Assembly: GCA_025360565.1 (NCBI GenBank)
Contig: JANYBY010000311.1
Span: 1 to 7,191 of the forward strand
From: Bacteroidota bacterium
GTDB lineage: Bacteria; Bacteroidota; Bacteroidia; B-17B0; Aurantibacillaceae
Length of the DNA stretch: 7,191 bases
Reading direction: 5' to 3'
The stretch's first letter is position 1. The number at the start of each line of letters is the position of its first letter. The position numbers and the translations under genes were made by a program. The notes under the pieces are model-generated. The model did not search any database. It worked only from the letters and a program-made list of their open reading frames with translations, and had not been told where the DNA came from. Below are positions 1 to 6,578 of this stretch, in pieces.

Positions 1-1
1 T

Positions 2-211
2 CCGAAGAATTACGAAAAAATGATAGGAAAAGAAGCCTGTAATTCAATTATTGAGGGCCTGTGCAAAAAAAATTCAATCCCCTTTTTCAACCTTACAACA
101 TGTTTCAGTAATAATGATTCGACTCTGTTTTTAAATTATACTCACTTAAACACTAAGGGTGCACAGGTATTTTCAAAACTCATCGGTGATAGTTTAAAAA
201 AACACTTTTAA
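2..211 (+). CDS. SGNH/GDSL-like hydrolase, C-terminal fragment (5' end outside window)
   Basis: The frame is open from the first bases of the window to a TAA at 209-211, so this is the last roughly 69 residues of a longer gene; the ATG at 20 is probably internal. The tail carries a motif, YTHLNTKGAQVFSKL (about bases 137-181), that resembles the last block of SGNH/GDSL esterases, where a D-x-x-H pair precedes L-N-x-x-G-A and supplies the catalytic Asp and His. Here the His is present (codon 143-145) but the Asp position is Asn (codon 134-136). Proteins of this kind in polysaccharide loci usually remove or transfer acetyl groups on glycans, often beside an MBOAT acyltransferase; that role is inferred. 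The catalytic Ser block and any signal peptide lie outside the window. It ends 47 bases before the dehydratase gene on the same strand. The family call rests on one short block, so it is moderate. Confidence 0.55.
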   Translation, partial: PKNYEKMIGKEACNSIIEGLCKKNSIPFFNLTTCFSNNDSTLFLNYTHLNTKGAQVFSKLIGDSLKKHF

Positions 212-258
212 TGCCTGTTAAATTATAAATTCATTAAATTAATCTTAAATATAATCTC
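212..258 (+). other. AT-rich intergenic gap before the dehydratase gene
   Basis: This 47-base gap is the longest in the window and almost pure A/T. I see no inverted repeat with a T tract that would be a terminator, and no clear Bacteroidota promoter (TTG, then TAnnTTTG). A TATAAT at 250-255 sits only three bases from the ATG, too close to act as a -10 box for that start. The gap may hold a weak internal promoter or nothing; read-through from the upstream gene is plausible. Confidence 0.4.
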
Positions 259-1275
259 ATGTTAGATCTAAGTAACAAAAACATCCTAATTACGGGCGGA
301 ACAGGTTCGCTAGGAAAGCAGCTCACCAAAACCATTTTGAAAAAATGGCCCAATGTAAAACGCCTTGTCATCTTTTCGAGAGATGAGCAAAAACAATTTC
401 AGATGAACCAGGAATTTTCAGATTCGCAATTTCCGGCCATTCGTTATTTTATTGGCGATGTAAGAGATTATGCCCGCTTGGTAAGGGCTTTCGAAGGGAT
501 TGATTACGTTATACACACTGCGGCCATGAAACATGTGCATATTGCGGAATACAATCCAATGGAATGCGTAAAAACAAATGTGCTTGGCGCCGAAAATGTA
601 ATTAATGCCGCGCTGGCAACCAACATTCAAAACATTGTGGCCCTATCAACCGACAAAGCGGCGGCTCCTATTAACTTATACGGCGCTACCAAATTGTGTT
701 CCGATAAATTATTTGTTGCCGCAAACAATATAAAAGGAACACGAAATATTAAATTTTCGGTTGTACGATACGGAAACGTCATGGGCTCAAACGGTTCGGT
801 TATTCCTTTCTTTTTAAGCAAACGCAAAGATGGTGTTTTACCAATAACCGATCCAACCATGACGCGGTTCAACATTTCTCTGCAAGAAGGCGTTGATATG
901 GTTTTACATGCTCTGGAAACCGCATGGGGAGGCGAAATTTTCGTTCCAAAAATTCCTTCCTACAAAATTTTAGATGTTGCAAAAGCAATCGGTCCAAATT
1001 GCGAACATAAAGTTGTAGGTATTCGTCCCGGCGAAAAGGTTCATGAGGAAATGATCACATCCTCCGACTCATTTTCAACTTATGATCTTGGAAAATATTT
1101 TTCAATTATTCCGCAAGTCCCTAACTGGGACACAGAGGCTTATAAAAAACATTTTAATGCAAAAGCTGTTCCAATTGGCTTTCAATTTAATTCAGGACAA
1201 AATACAGAATGGGTTGGCGTTGAAGAGTTACGAAAATTAATTAAAGAACATGTTGACCCTGATTTTTCAGTTTAA
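259..1275 (+). CDS. pseB: UDP-N-acetylglucosamine 4,6-dehydratase (inverting), PseB/FlaA1 type
   Basis: This 338-residue cytosolic enzyme likely converts UDP-GlcNAc to UDP-2-acetamido-2,6-dideoxy-beta-L-arabino-hexos-4-ulose, the first step to pseudaminic acid, using bound NADP(H). The nucleotide-binding GGTGSLG is at residues 13-19 and FSRDEQKQ follows strand 2 at 39-46, as in the PseB family. The catalytic T131-D132-K133 and Y141-x-x-x-K145 fall at the same numbers as I remember for Helicobacter FlaA1. RYGNVMGS (170-177) and GIRPGEKVHEEMI (254-266) are further family blocks. Length matches the short soluble PseB form, without the membrane helices of the long CapD/WbpM-type dehydratases. The ATG at 259 places the glycine loop at the normal distance from the N-terminus. 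Three usually constant positions look changed: H94 in KHVHIAEYNP (commonly P), A136 in DKAAAPIN (commonly N) and N205 in TRFNISL (commonly W). A quinovosamine or fucosamine route is an alternative, but the downstream PseF favours pseudaminic acid. Confidence 0.93.
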   Translation: MLDLSNKNILITGGTGSLGKQLTKTILKKWPNVKRLVIFSRDEQKQFQMNQEFSDSQFPAIRYFIGDVRDYARLVRAFEGIDYVIHTAAMKHVHIAEYNPMECVKTNVLGAENVINAALATNIQNIVALSTDKAAAPINLYGATKLCSDKLFVAANNIKGTRNIKFSVVRYGNVMGSNGSVIPFFLSKRKDGVLPITDPTMTRFNISLQEGVDMVLHALETAWGGEIFVPKIPSYKILDVAKAIGPNCEHKVVGIRPGEKVHEEMITSSDSFSTYDLGKYFSIIPQVPNWDTEAYKKHFNAKAVPIGFQFNSGQNTEWVGVEELRKLIKEHVDPDFSV

Positions 1276-1304
1276 GATCTTGCAAACAATTAATATAAAT
1301 AAAA

Positions 1305-2357
1305 ATGCATAAATATTCCGAAATAGAAGCATCTATCAAAGAAATGAATGAGCAAAAGCCCATTTATAAACCATCCGCCTTTTGGGAAAAAGCCTCGGAT
1401 GAAATCATATTCGAAATAGAAAAATTTGGTGTTGAAAATTTTAAACACCTCGAAACACCGCTCGGATTTTTTGTCCCGACCTATGGAATTCCCGCTAATA
1501 GCTTTACACACGACATCAAAGAAAAATTAACAGATGTTCTTCAAAAAAATAATGCTTCGCCAAAACAAAAAAAAGCATTAAGCGATTTTTTAGACGGGTA
1601 TAATCACGCCTTATCCGATTACCGTGTTTTTGAAGGATCGGATAATAAAGATGCCAAACCTTATTTACACACCTTTTCAGAAAGCGAATACGGAAAACCA
1701 AAAGAACATTTTGAATTTGACGGTAAAAAATACAGCCGCTCCTCGCTCAATTATATATTGGGGCTCATCATGCTTAAAAAACACATGAAAAATAAACCCT
1801 TCTCCACGGTCATGGAAATTGGCGGAGGTTTTGGTTCTTTAGGCGAAGTTTTAAAGTACTCAGGAATTGAAGGCCAAAAATATATCGATATCGATATTCC
1901 GCCAATGAGTTTTATTTCGTGGAAATATTTATCAAGTGTGTATTCCGAAAAAGACATAAAGTATTTTATGGATTATATTAAAGTGGACAAGATTGAAATT
2001 TCAGAATTACCAAAATGCACTATTTTAAACTCATGGCAAATTGAGAAATTACAAGGTAAAATAGATCTGTTTGTCAATTTTATTTCATTTCAGGAAATGG
2101 AACCAAATATTGTGATCAATTATTTGAATAATATAAAAAGGCTGAAGCCGGAATGGATCTTACTGAGGAATATGAGGGAAGGAAAACAAATTAAAAAAAA
2201 CGTGGAAGATGTTGGTGTAGAAGTAGCCATTTTAAAAGATGATTATATTGGAATGATAAAAGACGAATATAATTTAGTTGAAAGCAATGTAAATCCATTC
2301 GGGTACAAAACGGTTGACGGATTTCATTCGGAGTTACTGCTATTTAAACGTAAATAA
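1305..2357 (+). CDS. putative SAM-dependent sugar O-methyltransferase
   Basis: A 350-residue protein with an N-terminal region of about 165 residues of unclear role, followed by a Rossmann-type methyltransferase domain. Motif I is VMEIGGGFGSLGE at 169-181, the SAM-binding glycine loop. The acidic pair in YIDIDIPP (193-200) would contact SAM, and VNFISFQEMEP (257-267) resembles the motif IV region. The layout fits the 'putative sugar O-methyltransferase' family often seen in surface-polysaccharide and nonulosonic acid loci (I recall it as TIGR04371; this is from memory). It probably methylates a hydroxyl of a surface sugar, but the acceptor cannot be read from the sequence. It lies 29 bases after pseB, and its stop (TAA) is immediately followed by the ATG of the cytidylyltransferase gene, so the two are likely co-translated. 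No signal peptide or membrane segment is seen. Methyltransferase fold is confident; sugar as substrate is inferred from context. Confidence 0.8.
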   Translation: MHKYSEIEASIKEMNEQKPIYKPSAFWEKASDEIIFEIEKFGVENFKHLETPLGFFVPTYGIPANSFTHDIKEKLTDVLQKNNASPKQKKALSDFLDGYNHALSDYRVFEGSDNKDAKPYLHTFSESEYGKPKEHFEFDGKKYSRSSLNYILGLIMLKKHMKNKPFSTVMEIGGGFGSLGEVLKYSGIEGQKYIDIDIPPMSFISWKYLSSVYSEKDIKYFMDYIKVDKIEISELPKCTILNSWQIEKLQGKIDLFVNFISFQEMEPNIVINYLNNIKRLKPEWILLRNMREGKQIKKNVEDVGVEVAILKDDYIGMIKDEYNLVESNVNPFGYKTVDGFHSELLLFKRK

Positions 2358-3053
2358 ATGTCAAACATCTGTATTATTCCGGCCCGCGGGGGCAGCAAAC
2401 GAATTCCCGGAAAAAACATAAAAGATTTTTTAGGAAAACCCATTATTGCTTATTCCATTGAGCTGGCTTTGCAAAGCGGCCTTTTTGATGAAGTAATGGT
2501 ATCAACAGATAATAATGAAATTGCAGAAATCGCTAAAAAATTTGGCGCAAAAGTGCCATTTATGCGAAGCGAGGAAAACTCGAACGACCTTGCTACAACA
2601 TATTCTGTTTGGGAAGAAGTACTATTAAATTACCAACATAAAAACTTGGAATTTAAATACGCATGTTGCATTTATCCTTGTTCACCATTGATCAAGCTGC
2701 CTGTTTTCAAAAACGCATATACTAAACTGGAAGATAATAAAACTGAAAATATTTTTCCCCTCGTTCCCTATTCTTCGCCAATACAAAGAGCTATTAAATT
2801 CACTAACAACAAGGTAGAAATGTTTTACCCTGAGTTTGAAAATACCCGCTCCCAAGACCTTGAAACAGCTTATTATGATCCGGGGCAATTCTATTGGTTT
2901 AACGCAAAGAGTTTTTTAGCGAAGAGAAATATTTTGACCGATAAAACCAAAATTATAGTAATAAGTGATTTGGAAGCTCAGGATATAGATAATGAATCAG
3001 ATTGGAAATTAGCCGAAATGAAATATAAATTAATGTCCGAAACAGGAGGATGA
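2358..3053 (+). CDS. pseF: pseudaminic acid cytidylyltransferase (CMP-pseudaminic acid synthetase)
   Basis: A 231-residue cytosolic nucleotidyltransferase that should join CTP and a nonulosonic acid (pseudaminic acid or a relative) to give the CMP-sugar used by glycosyltransferases. The CTP-binding signature IPARGGSKRIPGKNI is at 7-21, STD at 49-51 follows the next strand, and QDID at 208-211 is the C-terminal metal-binding block shared with NeuA. YYDPGQFYWF at 172-181 contains the GQFYW stretch typical of PseF as distinct from sialic acid (NeuA) or Kdo (KdsB) cytidylyltransferases. Length is normal for the family. The start directly follows the methyltransferase stop with zero spacing, and the end overlaps the PseG-like gene by four bases (ATGA), which suggests translational coupling. 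The exact nonulosonic acid (pseudaminic acid or another 5,7-diamino sugar) cannot be fixed from the sequence. Confidence 0.9.
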   Translation: MSNICIIPARGGSKRIPGKNIKDFLGKPIIAYSIELALQSGLFDEVMVSTDNNEIAEIAKKFGAKVPFMRSEENSNDLATTYSVWEEVLLNYQHKNLEFKYACCIYPCSPLIKLPVFKNAYTKLEDNKTENIFPLVPYSSPIQRAIKFTNNKVEMFYPEFENTRSQDLETAYYDPGQFYWFNAKSFLAKRNILTDKTKIIVISDLEAQDIDNESDWKLAEMKYKLMSETGG

Positions 3054-4036
3054 AAATAGTAATCATAACAGATGGGAATAACACACTTGGTATGGGCCAT
3101 GTTTACCAATCAATGACCCTTGCTGATTCTATTTTAAAAAGAACAAATAAAAATACCGAGATCATTTTTCTTACAAAAAGCAATAGTGATATTATTGAAT
3201 TACTAAAAAAAACAAAGTGTCCGGTTTCCGGTTACTTAAATGATGAGCTTATTTTTAATGCCTTAACAACTATACAACCCGATCATATTATTTTTGACAA
3301 GCTTGATGTTTCACCGGAATTGGCTAAAAAAATTAAAGAATGCCTTAAGGCAAAGCTAACTATATTTACCAATTTAACCGAAGCCAACAATTTTGCGGAT
3401 ATTACTGTACTAGCCGATATAGGGAGTGATTTTCAAAATATTTACAAAAAAAATGAAGTTACCGGGCAGATAAATTTTTTTGGACCCAAATATTGGATCT
3501 TAAGGCCTGAATTTTATGAATACAAAAAGAAAACCGTTTCGTTAAAAGCAATAAAAAATATTATGTTGATCTTTGGAGGCGCTGATCCTTGTAATATATC
3601 CTCCGGTGTGCTTAATGAACTTCTTAAACAAAAAATATCCTTAAATATTACACTTGTTTTAGGGGCAGCATTTGAACATCATAAAGAATTGCAAGTTATT
3701 TTGCAAAATAATTATTCCTCTTTAAGCACAGTTAAAGTAACTGAAAAAATTACAAATGTAGCAGAAGTAATGAGCCGATCTGATCTGGTATTTGCATCAC
3801 CGGGACTTTCTTTTTTTGAGGCATTGGCCGTTGGAACGCCGGCGATCTGTTTTCATCAAAATGAATTACAAAAAAATGTTTATGGTGGATTTATTGCAAC
3901 ATACGACGTAACCGAAATATATAAAACCGGTTCTTTGATAGAAACAAAATCATTTGTTTATCCCACAGATCCATTTATCAGCTCAATGCAGATCGGTGAA
4001 GGTAAAGAGGAGATTTTAAACGAAATTTTTAAATAA
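3050..4036 (+). CDS. PseG-like UDP-sugar hydrolase / GT-B-fold protein (divergent)
   Basis: A 328-residue two-domain GT-B-type protein resembling PseG, which cleaves UDP from UDP-2,4-diacetamido-2,4,6-trideoxy-beta-L-altrose before the synthase step. N-terminal LGMGHVYQSMTLA (13-25) places His17 where PseG has its catalytic His. The middle block FGPKYWILRPEF (144-155) and the start of the second domain, IMLIFGGADP (171-180), fit the family well. The nucleotide-binding end is SDLVFASPGLSFFEALAVGTP (21 residues, 244-264), of which the core is PGLSFFEALAVG, followed by HQNELQKN (269-276). Departures from classical PseG: the start lacks the usual R-x-D-A-S (here ITDGN, 6-10), the mid-domain D-x-Y block reads FDKLDV (82-87) without Tyr, and GGST-x-x-E is replaced by PGLSFFE. 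It may act on a different UDP-sugar or be a transferase. Position directly after PseF, with a four-base overlap, supports a role in the same pathway. Confidence 0.72.
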   Translation: MKIVIITDGNNTLGMGHVYQSMTLADSILKRTNKNTEIIFLTKSNSDIIELLKKTKCPVSGYLNDELIFNALTTIQPDHIIFDKLDVSPELAKKIKECLKAKLTIFTNLTEANNFADITVLADIGSDFQNIYKKNEVTGQINFFGPKYWILRPEFYEYKKKTVSLKAIKNIMLIFGGADPCNISSGVLNELLKQKISLNITLVLGAAFEHHKELQVILQNNYSSLSTVKVTEKITNVAEVMSRSDLVFASPGLSFFEALAVGTPAICFHQNELQKNVYGGFIATYDVTEIYKTGSLIETKSFVYPTDPFISSMQIGEGKEEILNEIFK

Positions 4037-4043
4037 ATAAATT

Positions 4044-4952
4044 ATGAAGTGGGAAAAAAAAGGACAGATATTTTTACCGGCAGGCCAGTACGATTGGGTA
4101 AAAACACACGCAATGCTTCCTGTTGCGGATCACATTAAAGACGATAATTTCAGAATTTATTTTTCGGGTAGAGATGCTTCTAATATTTCAAGAACCGGCT
4201 TTATTGAAATTGATTTAAAAGCTCCTTCTAAGATCCTTCACCTATCCGAAAAACCAATTATTGATATTGGTGAATTAGGTAGTTATGATGACAATGGCAT
4301 TTCCCCTACCTGCATTGTAAACCATGATGGTAAAAAATATTTTTATATTATGGGATGGAACAAAGGCTCCAAGGTAAGAGCAGCCGAAGTTTCAGGGCTC
4401 GCAATAAGTAACGACGATGGAAAAACTTTTAAAAGATATTCAAGAGCACCGGTGCTTGACAGAACAGACAAAGAGCCCTACACTATTTTAGTCGTTTCAT
4501 GCATAATAATAGAAAATGGGATATGGAGGATGTGGTATGATTCGGCCGACCGCTGGATAAACGAAGAATTACCAAGGTATAATATTAAATATGCAGAATC
4601 CACCGATGGAATTAACTGGAAAAGAGAAGGGCTGGTTTCTGTAGATTATAAACACGAAAACGAAACACGCGTTTCAAGGGCCAGCATTATTAAAGATGAT
4701 GGGATTTACAAAATGTGGTATTGTTATGCAATGGGCACCGGCGGATACACAATGGGCTATGCGGAATCGCCCGATGGGCTTCAGTTCAAGAGAATGGATG
4801 ATAAAGTTGGGATCGAATTATCTTCTTCAGGTTGGGATTCTGAAATGATCTGTTATCCCAACGTTTTTAAACATAAAGAAGAAACCTATATGCTGTATTG
4901 CGGGAACGGATATGGCAGGGCGGGGTTTGGTTACGCCGTTTTAAGAAAATAA
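4044..4952 (+). CDS. five-bladed beta-propeller protein, GH43/GH32-like fold, unknown role
   Basis: A 302-residue protein with five visible repeats of an aromatic strand, a turn and a second strand: about 35-57 (FRIYFSGRD), 95-131 (KYFYIMGW, then AISNDDGKTFKR), 157-195 (IWRMWYDS, then YAESTDGINWKR), 218-251 (IYKMWYCY, then YAESPDGLQFKR) and 278-301 (TYMLYCGN). This spacing fits the five-bladed propeller of glycoside hydrolase families 32, 43, 68 and 130. Candidate active-site acids are D82/D83 in SYDDNGISPTCIV (80-92) and D265/E267 in GWDSEMICYPNVF (263-275). No signal peptide or membrane segment is present, so it is probably cytosolic, unlike secreted glycan hydrolases. Similar proteins occur in polysaccharide loci with no settled function; a sugar transferase, phosphorylase or sugar-binding role is possible. 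It lies seven bases after the PseG-like gene. An A8 tract at 4054-4061 sits within codons 4-6. Confidence 0.7.
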   Translation: MKWEKKGQIFLPAGQYDWVKTHAMLPVADHIKDDNFRIYFSGRDASNISRTGFIEIDLKAPSKILHLSEKPIIDIGELGSYDDNGISPTCIVNHDGKKYFYIMGWNKGSKVRAAEVSGLAISNDDGKTFKRYSRAPVLDRTDKEPYTILVVSCIIIENGIWRMWYDSADRWINEELPRYNIKYAESTDGINWKREGLVSVDYKHENETRVSRASIIKDDGIYKMWYCYAMGTGGYTMGYAESPDGLQFKRMDDKVGIELSSSGWDSEMICYPNVFKHKEETYMLYCGNGYGRAGFGYAVLRK

Positions 4953-4963
4953 AAACAATTAAA

Positions 4964-5992
4964 ATGCAGAACAAAAAAATTCTTGTTTTTGGCGCCGCCG
5001 GATTTATGGGCACCTATTTAATAGATGAGTTATCCCGGCAAAACTATCAGATCACAGCCACAGATGTAAATGAGATCGGTGAAAACTATTACAAATCCAA
5101 AGGTATTGCGTTTGTAAATGTTGATATTACGAAGTTACATGAATTTGAAAAATTGGGGCAAACACCCTTTGATGTTGTGCTGCATCTCGCTGCCCACCAG
5201 CCTGCCAACGTTAGTTCAAAAAATTACGACCCAAAAGATTATATAACGGTAAATGTTTTGGGCACACTCAATATTCTTGCATTTTGCAAAAAAAATAATA
5301 TCGGCAAATTAATTTACGCCAGTTCGCATCGCAATACACAGGGCTTGTGGATAGATAATAAAGCCATTAAAGAAGCTGACGGACGGGGAATAAAATACGA
5401 TGGTGAGTATGCCATGTTCAGTATTTCTGAAAGCGCCGCACAAGACTCGGTAAATTATTACTCAGCATCGCATGGTTTAAAAAGTATTATTTTCAGATTA
5501 CCGCCTGTGTATGGTTACGGTCCTCATACCGAAATTTTTAAAGATGGTAAACCTATTAAAACCGGCTTTCAGATCTTTATTGATAATGCTATGGCCTGCA
5601 AGCCACTCGAGGTATGGGGCGATGGAAATAAAGGAAGAGATATTATTTACATTAAAGATGTGATCTCGGCATTTATTAAAGCAATTAATAACGATACCGC
5701 CAAAGGATTATATAATATTACTTCCGGCAAACGATTAACATTAAGACAGGAAGCCGAAACCATTGCAAAAGTTTTTTGGGCTAACAGCGATAATCCAATT
5801 ATTATTGATAAACCGGAAAAGCCAAATAGTGTAGATTCATTTTTATACGATATAAATAAAGCAAAAAAAGAGTTAGACTGGGAGCCGCAATATAGTTTTG
5901 AAGATATGTTACACGATTATATTAAGGAAAGCGATAACAAGAACTTTAGTTATCTTGTTGAAAAAAGAAAAGATCAACTTAAGGGAAATTAA
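4964..5992 (+). CDS. NAD-dependent epimerase/dehydratase family protein with altered active site
   Basis: A 342-residue extended short-chain dehydrogenase/reductase. The dinucleotide loop GAAGFMG is at 10-16, and D34 after strand 2 (TATDV) suggests NAD+ over NADP+. LHLAA at 73-77, NVLGTLN at 97-103, RLPPVYGYGP at 178-187 and GDGNKGRDIIYIKDV at 219-233 are normal blocks for nucleotide-sugar epimerases and dehydratases. The catalytic Y-x-x-x-K is missing: aligning ESAAQDS with the usual K-x-A-x-E stretch puts F152 at Tyr and E156 at Lys. Y149 lies three residues earlier but has Ser four residues later. S120/S121 could be the conserved Ser/Thr. I chose ATG 4964, not the in-frame ATG at 4898, because the latter overlaps the propeller gene by 55 bases and adds 22 residues before strand 1; 4964 follows the propeller stop by 11 A-rich bases. 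The substrate is unknown and activity is uncertain. Confidence 0.82.
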   Translation: MQNKKILVFGAAGFMGTYLIDELSRQNYQITATDVNEIGENYYKSKGIAFVNVDITKLHEFEKLGQTPFDVVLHLAAHQPANVSSKNYDPKDYITVNVLGTLNILAFCKKNNIGKLIYASSHRNTQGLWIDNKAIKEADGRGIKYDGEYAMFSISESAAQDSVNYYSASHGLKSIIFRLPPVYGYGPHTEIFKDGKPIKTGFQIFIDNAMACKPLEVWGDGNKGRDIIYIKDVISAFIKAINNDTAKGLYNITSGKRLTLRQEAETIAKVFWANSDNPIIIDKPEKPNSVDSFLYDINKAKKELDWEPQYSFEDMLHDYIKESDNKNFSYLVEKRKDQLKGN

Positions 5993-6026
5993 TTTTATTA
6001 TTTTAAAATTTACTAAAACAAACAAT

Positions 6027-6557
6027 ATGCAAATAGAAGGATTAGAATTAATGGGCGAAAATGTAAAAGCCAAACTCAGATCGTGCGGAGAAAATGTAAA
6101 AATTTATCCCATGGCAAAAATTGCTTTCCCACATGTAGTAGATATTGGAAGCAACGCTAAAGTACGCGACTTCGCCTTTATTTTTGCCGGTGAAGGCGTG
6201 AAAATTGGCGAATACACCGACATTCAGCCGCACACAATTATTTGGGGCGGAGGTTTAACTATCATTGGCAACAGGGTTTCAACCGGACCGGGAACTGTTT
6301 TTTTGTCGGCCACTTACTCTCACCATACTCCCGGATTAAAAATGGTTGACGGGCTCGAAGAGGGCGCTACAAAAGTTTTGGGTGGAAAATTAGTTGTTGG
6401 CGACGATGTTTATATTGGAGCACGTTGTACAATTATGCCCGTTACTATTGGCGAAGGCTGTGTTATTGGCGCCGGGAGTTTTGTAAATAAAGATTGCGAA
6501 CCATGGGGCATTTATGTTGGAAGTCCCGCAAAAAAAATCGGTGAAAGGCCAAGATAA
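6027..6557 (+). CDS. hexapeptide-repeat (left-handed beta-helix) acyltransferase
   Basis: A 176-residue protein of the WbbJ/maltose-galactoside O-acetyltransferase type, expected to move an acetyl (or other acyl) group from CoA to a sugar hydroxyl or amine as a cytosolic trimer. Hexapeptide turns are visible in VVDIGSNAKVRDFAFI (37-52), VKIGEYTDIQPHTII (58-72), LTIIGNRVSTGPGTV (77-91), LVVGDDVYIGARCTIMP (122-138) and VTIGEGCVIGAGSFV (139-153). YSHH at 97-100 sits in the loop that normally carries the catalytic His, and the end GIYVGSPAKKIGER (161-174) is the family's usual last coil. The start at 6027 is preferred to the in-frame ATG at 5898, which lies inside the SDR gene and adds 43 residues unlike the family; a further in-frame ATG at 6051 is possible. 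The gap from the SDR is 34 A/T-rich bases. It could stand in for PseH (4-amino acetylation) or add an O-acetyl group; the sequence cannot decide. Confidence 0.88.
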   Translation: MQIEGLELMGENVKAKLRSCGENVKIYPMAKIAFPHVVDIGSNAKVRDFAFIFAGEGVKIGEYTDIQPHTIIWGGGLTIIGNRVSTGPGTVFLSATYSHHTPGLKMVDGLEEGATKVLGGKLVVGDDVYIGARCTIMPVTIGEGCVIGAGSFVNKDCEPWGIYVGSPAKKIGERPR

Positions 6558-6578
6558 TTTTGGTTTGGTAAAACTGTT

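Noticed and set aside
250..255. TATAAT as a promoter -10 box before pseB
   Set aside because: It is three bases from the start codon, and Bacteroidota primary promoters use a different -7 motif; probably chance in A/T-rich DNA.
418..875. Minus-strand open frames opposite pseB (418-630 and 627-875)
   Set aside because: They lie fully antisense to a well-supported gene and show no family motif; the same holds for the other minus-strand frames (for example 1290-1511, 1516-1701, 1751-1957, 2682-2888 and 6048-6233).
1276..1304. Possible terminator between pseB and the methyltransferase
   Set aside because: The 29 bases contain no inverted repeat or T tract, only an A/T-rich leader.
3044..3049. 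AGGAGG as a Shine-Dalgarno site for the PseG-like gene
   Set aside because: It touches the ATG at 3050 with no spacer, so it cannot pair in the normal position; it encodes the Gly-Gly end of PseF.
2358..3053. Reading the cytidylyltransferase as NeuA (sialic acid) or KdsB (Kdo)
   Set aside because: The GQFYW block and the neighbouring PseB- and PseG-like genes favour PseF.
4898..4963. Longer N-terminal start for the SDR gene at ATG 4898
   Set aside because: It overlaps the propeller gene by 55 bases and adds a basic 22-residue leader before the first beta strand; ATG 4964 fits the family and the A-rich leader.
5898..6026. Longer N-terminal start for the hexapeptide acyltransferase at ATG 5898
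   Set aside because: The extra 43 residues come from the SDR gene read in another frame and do not resemble acyltransferase sequence.
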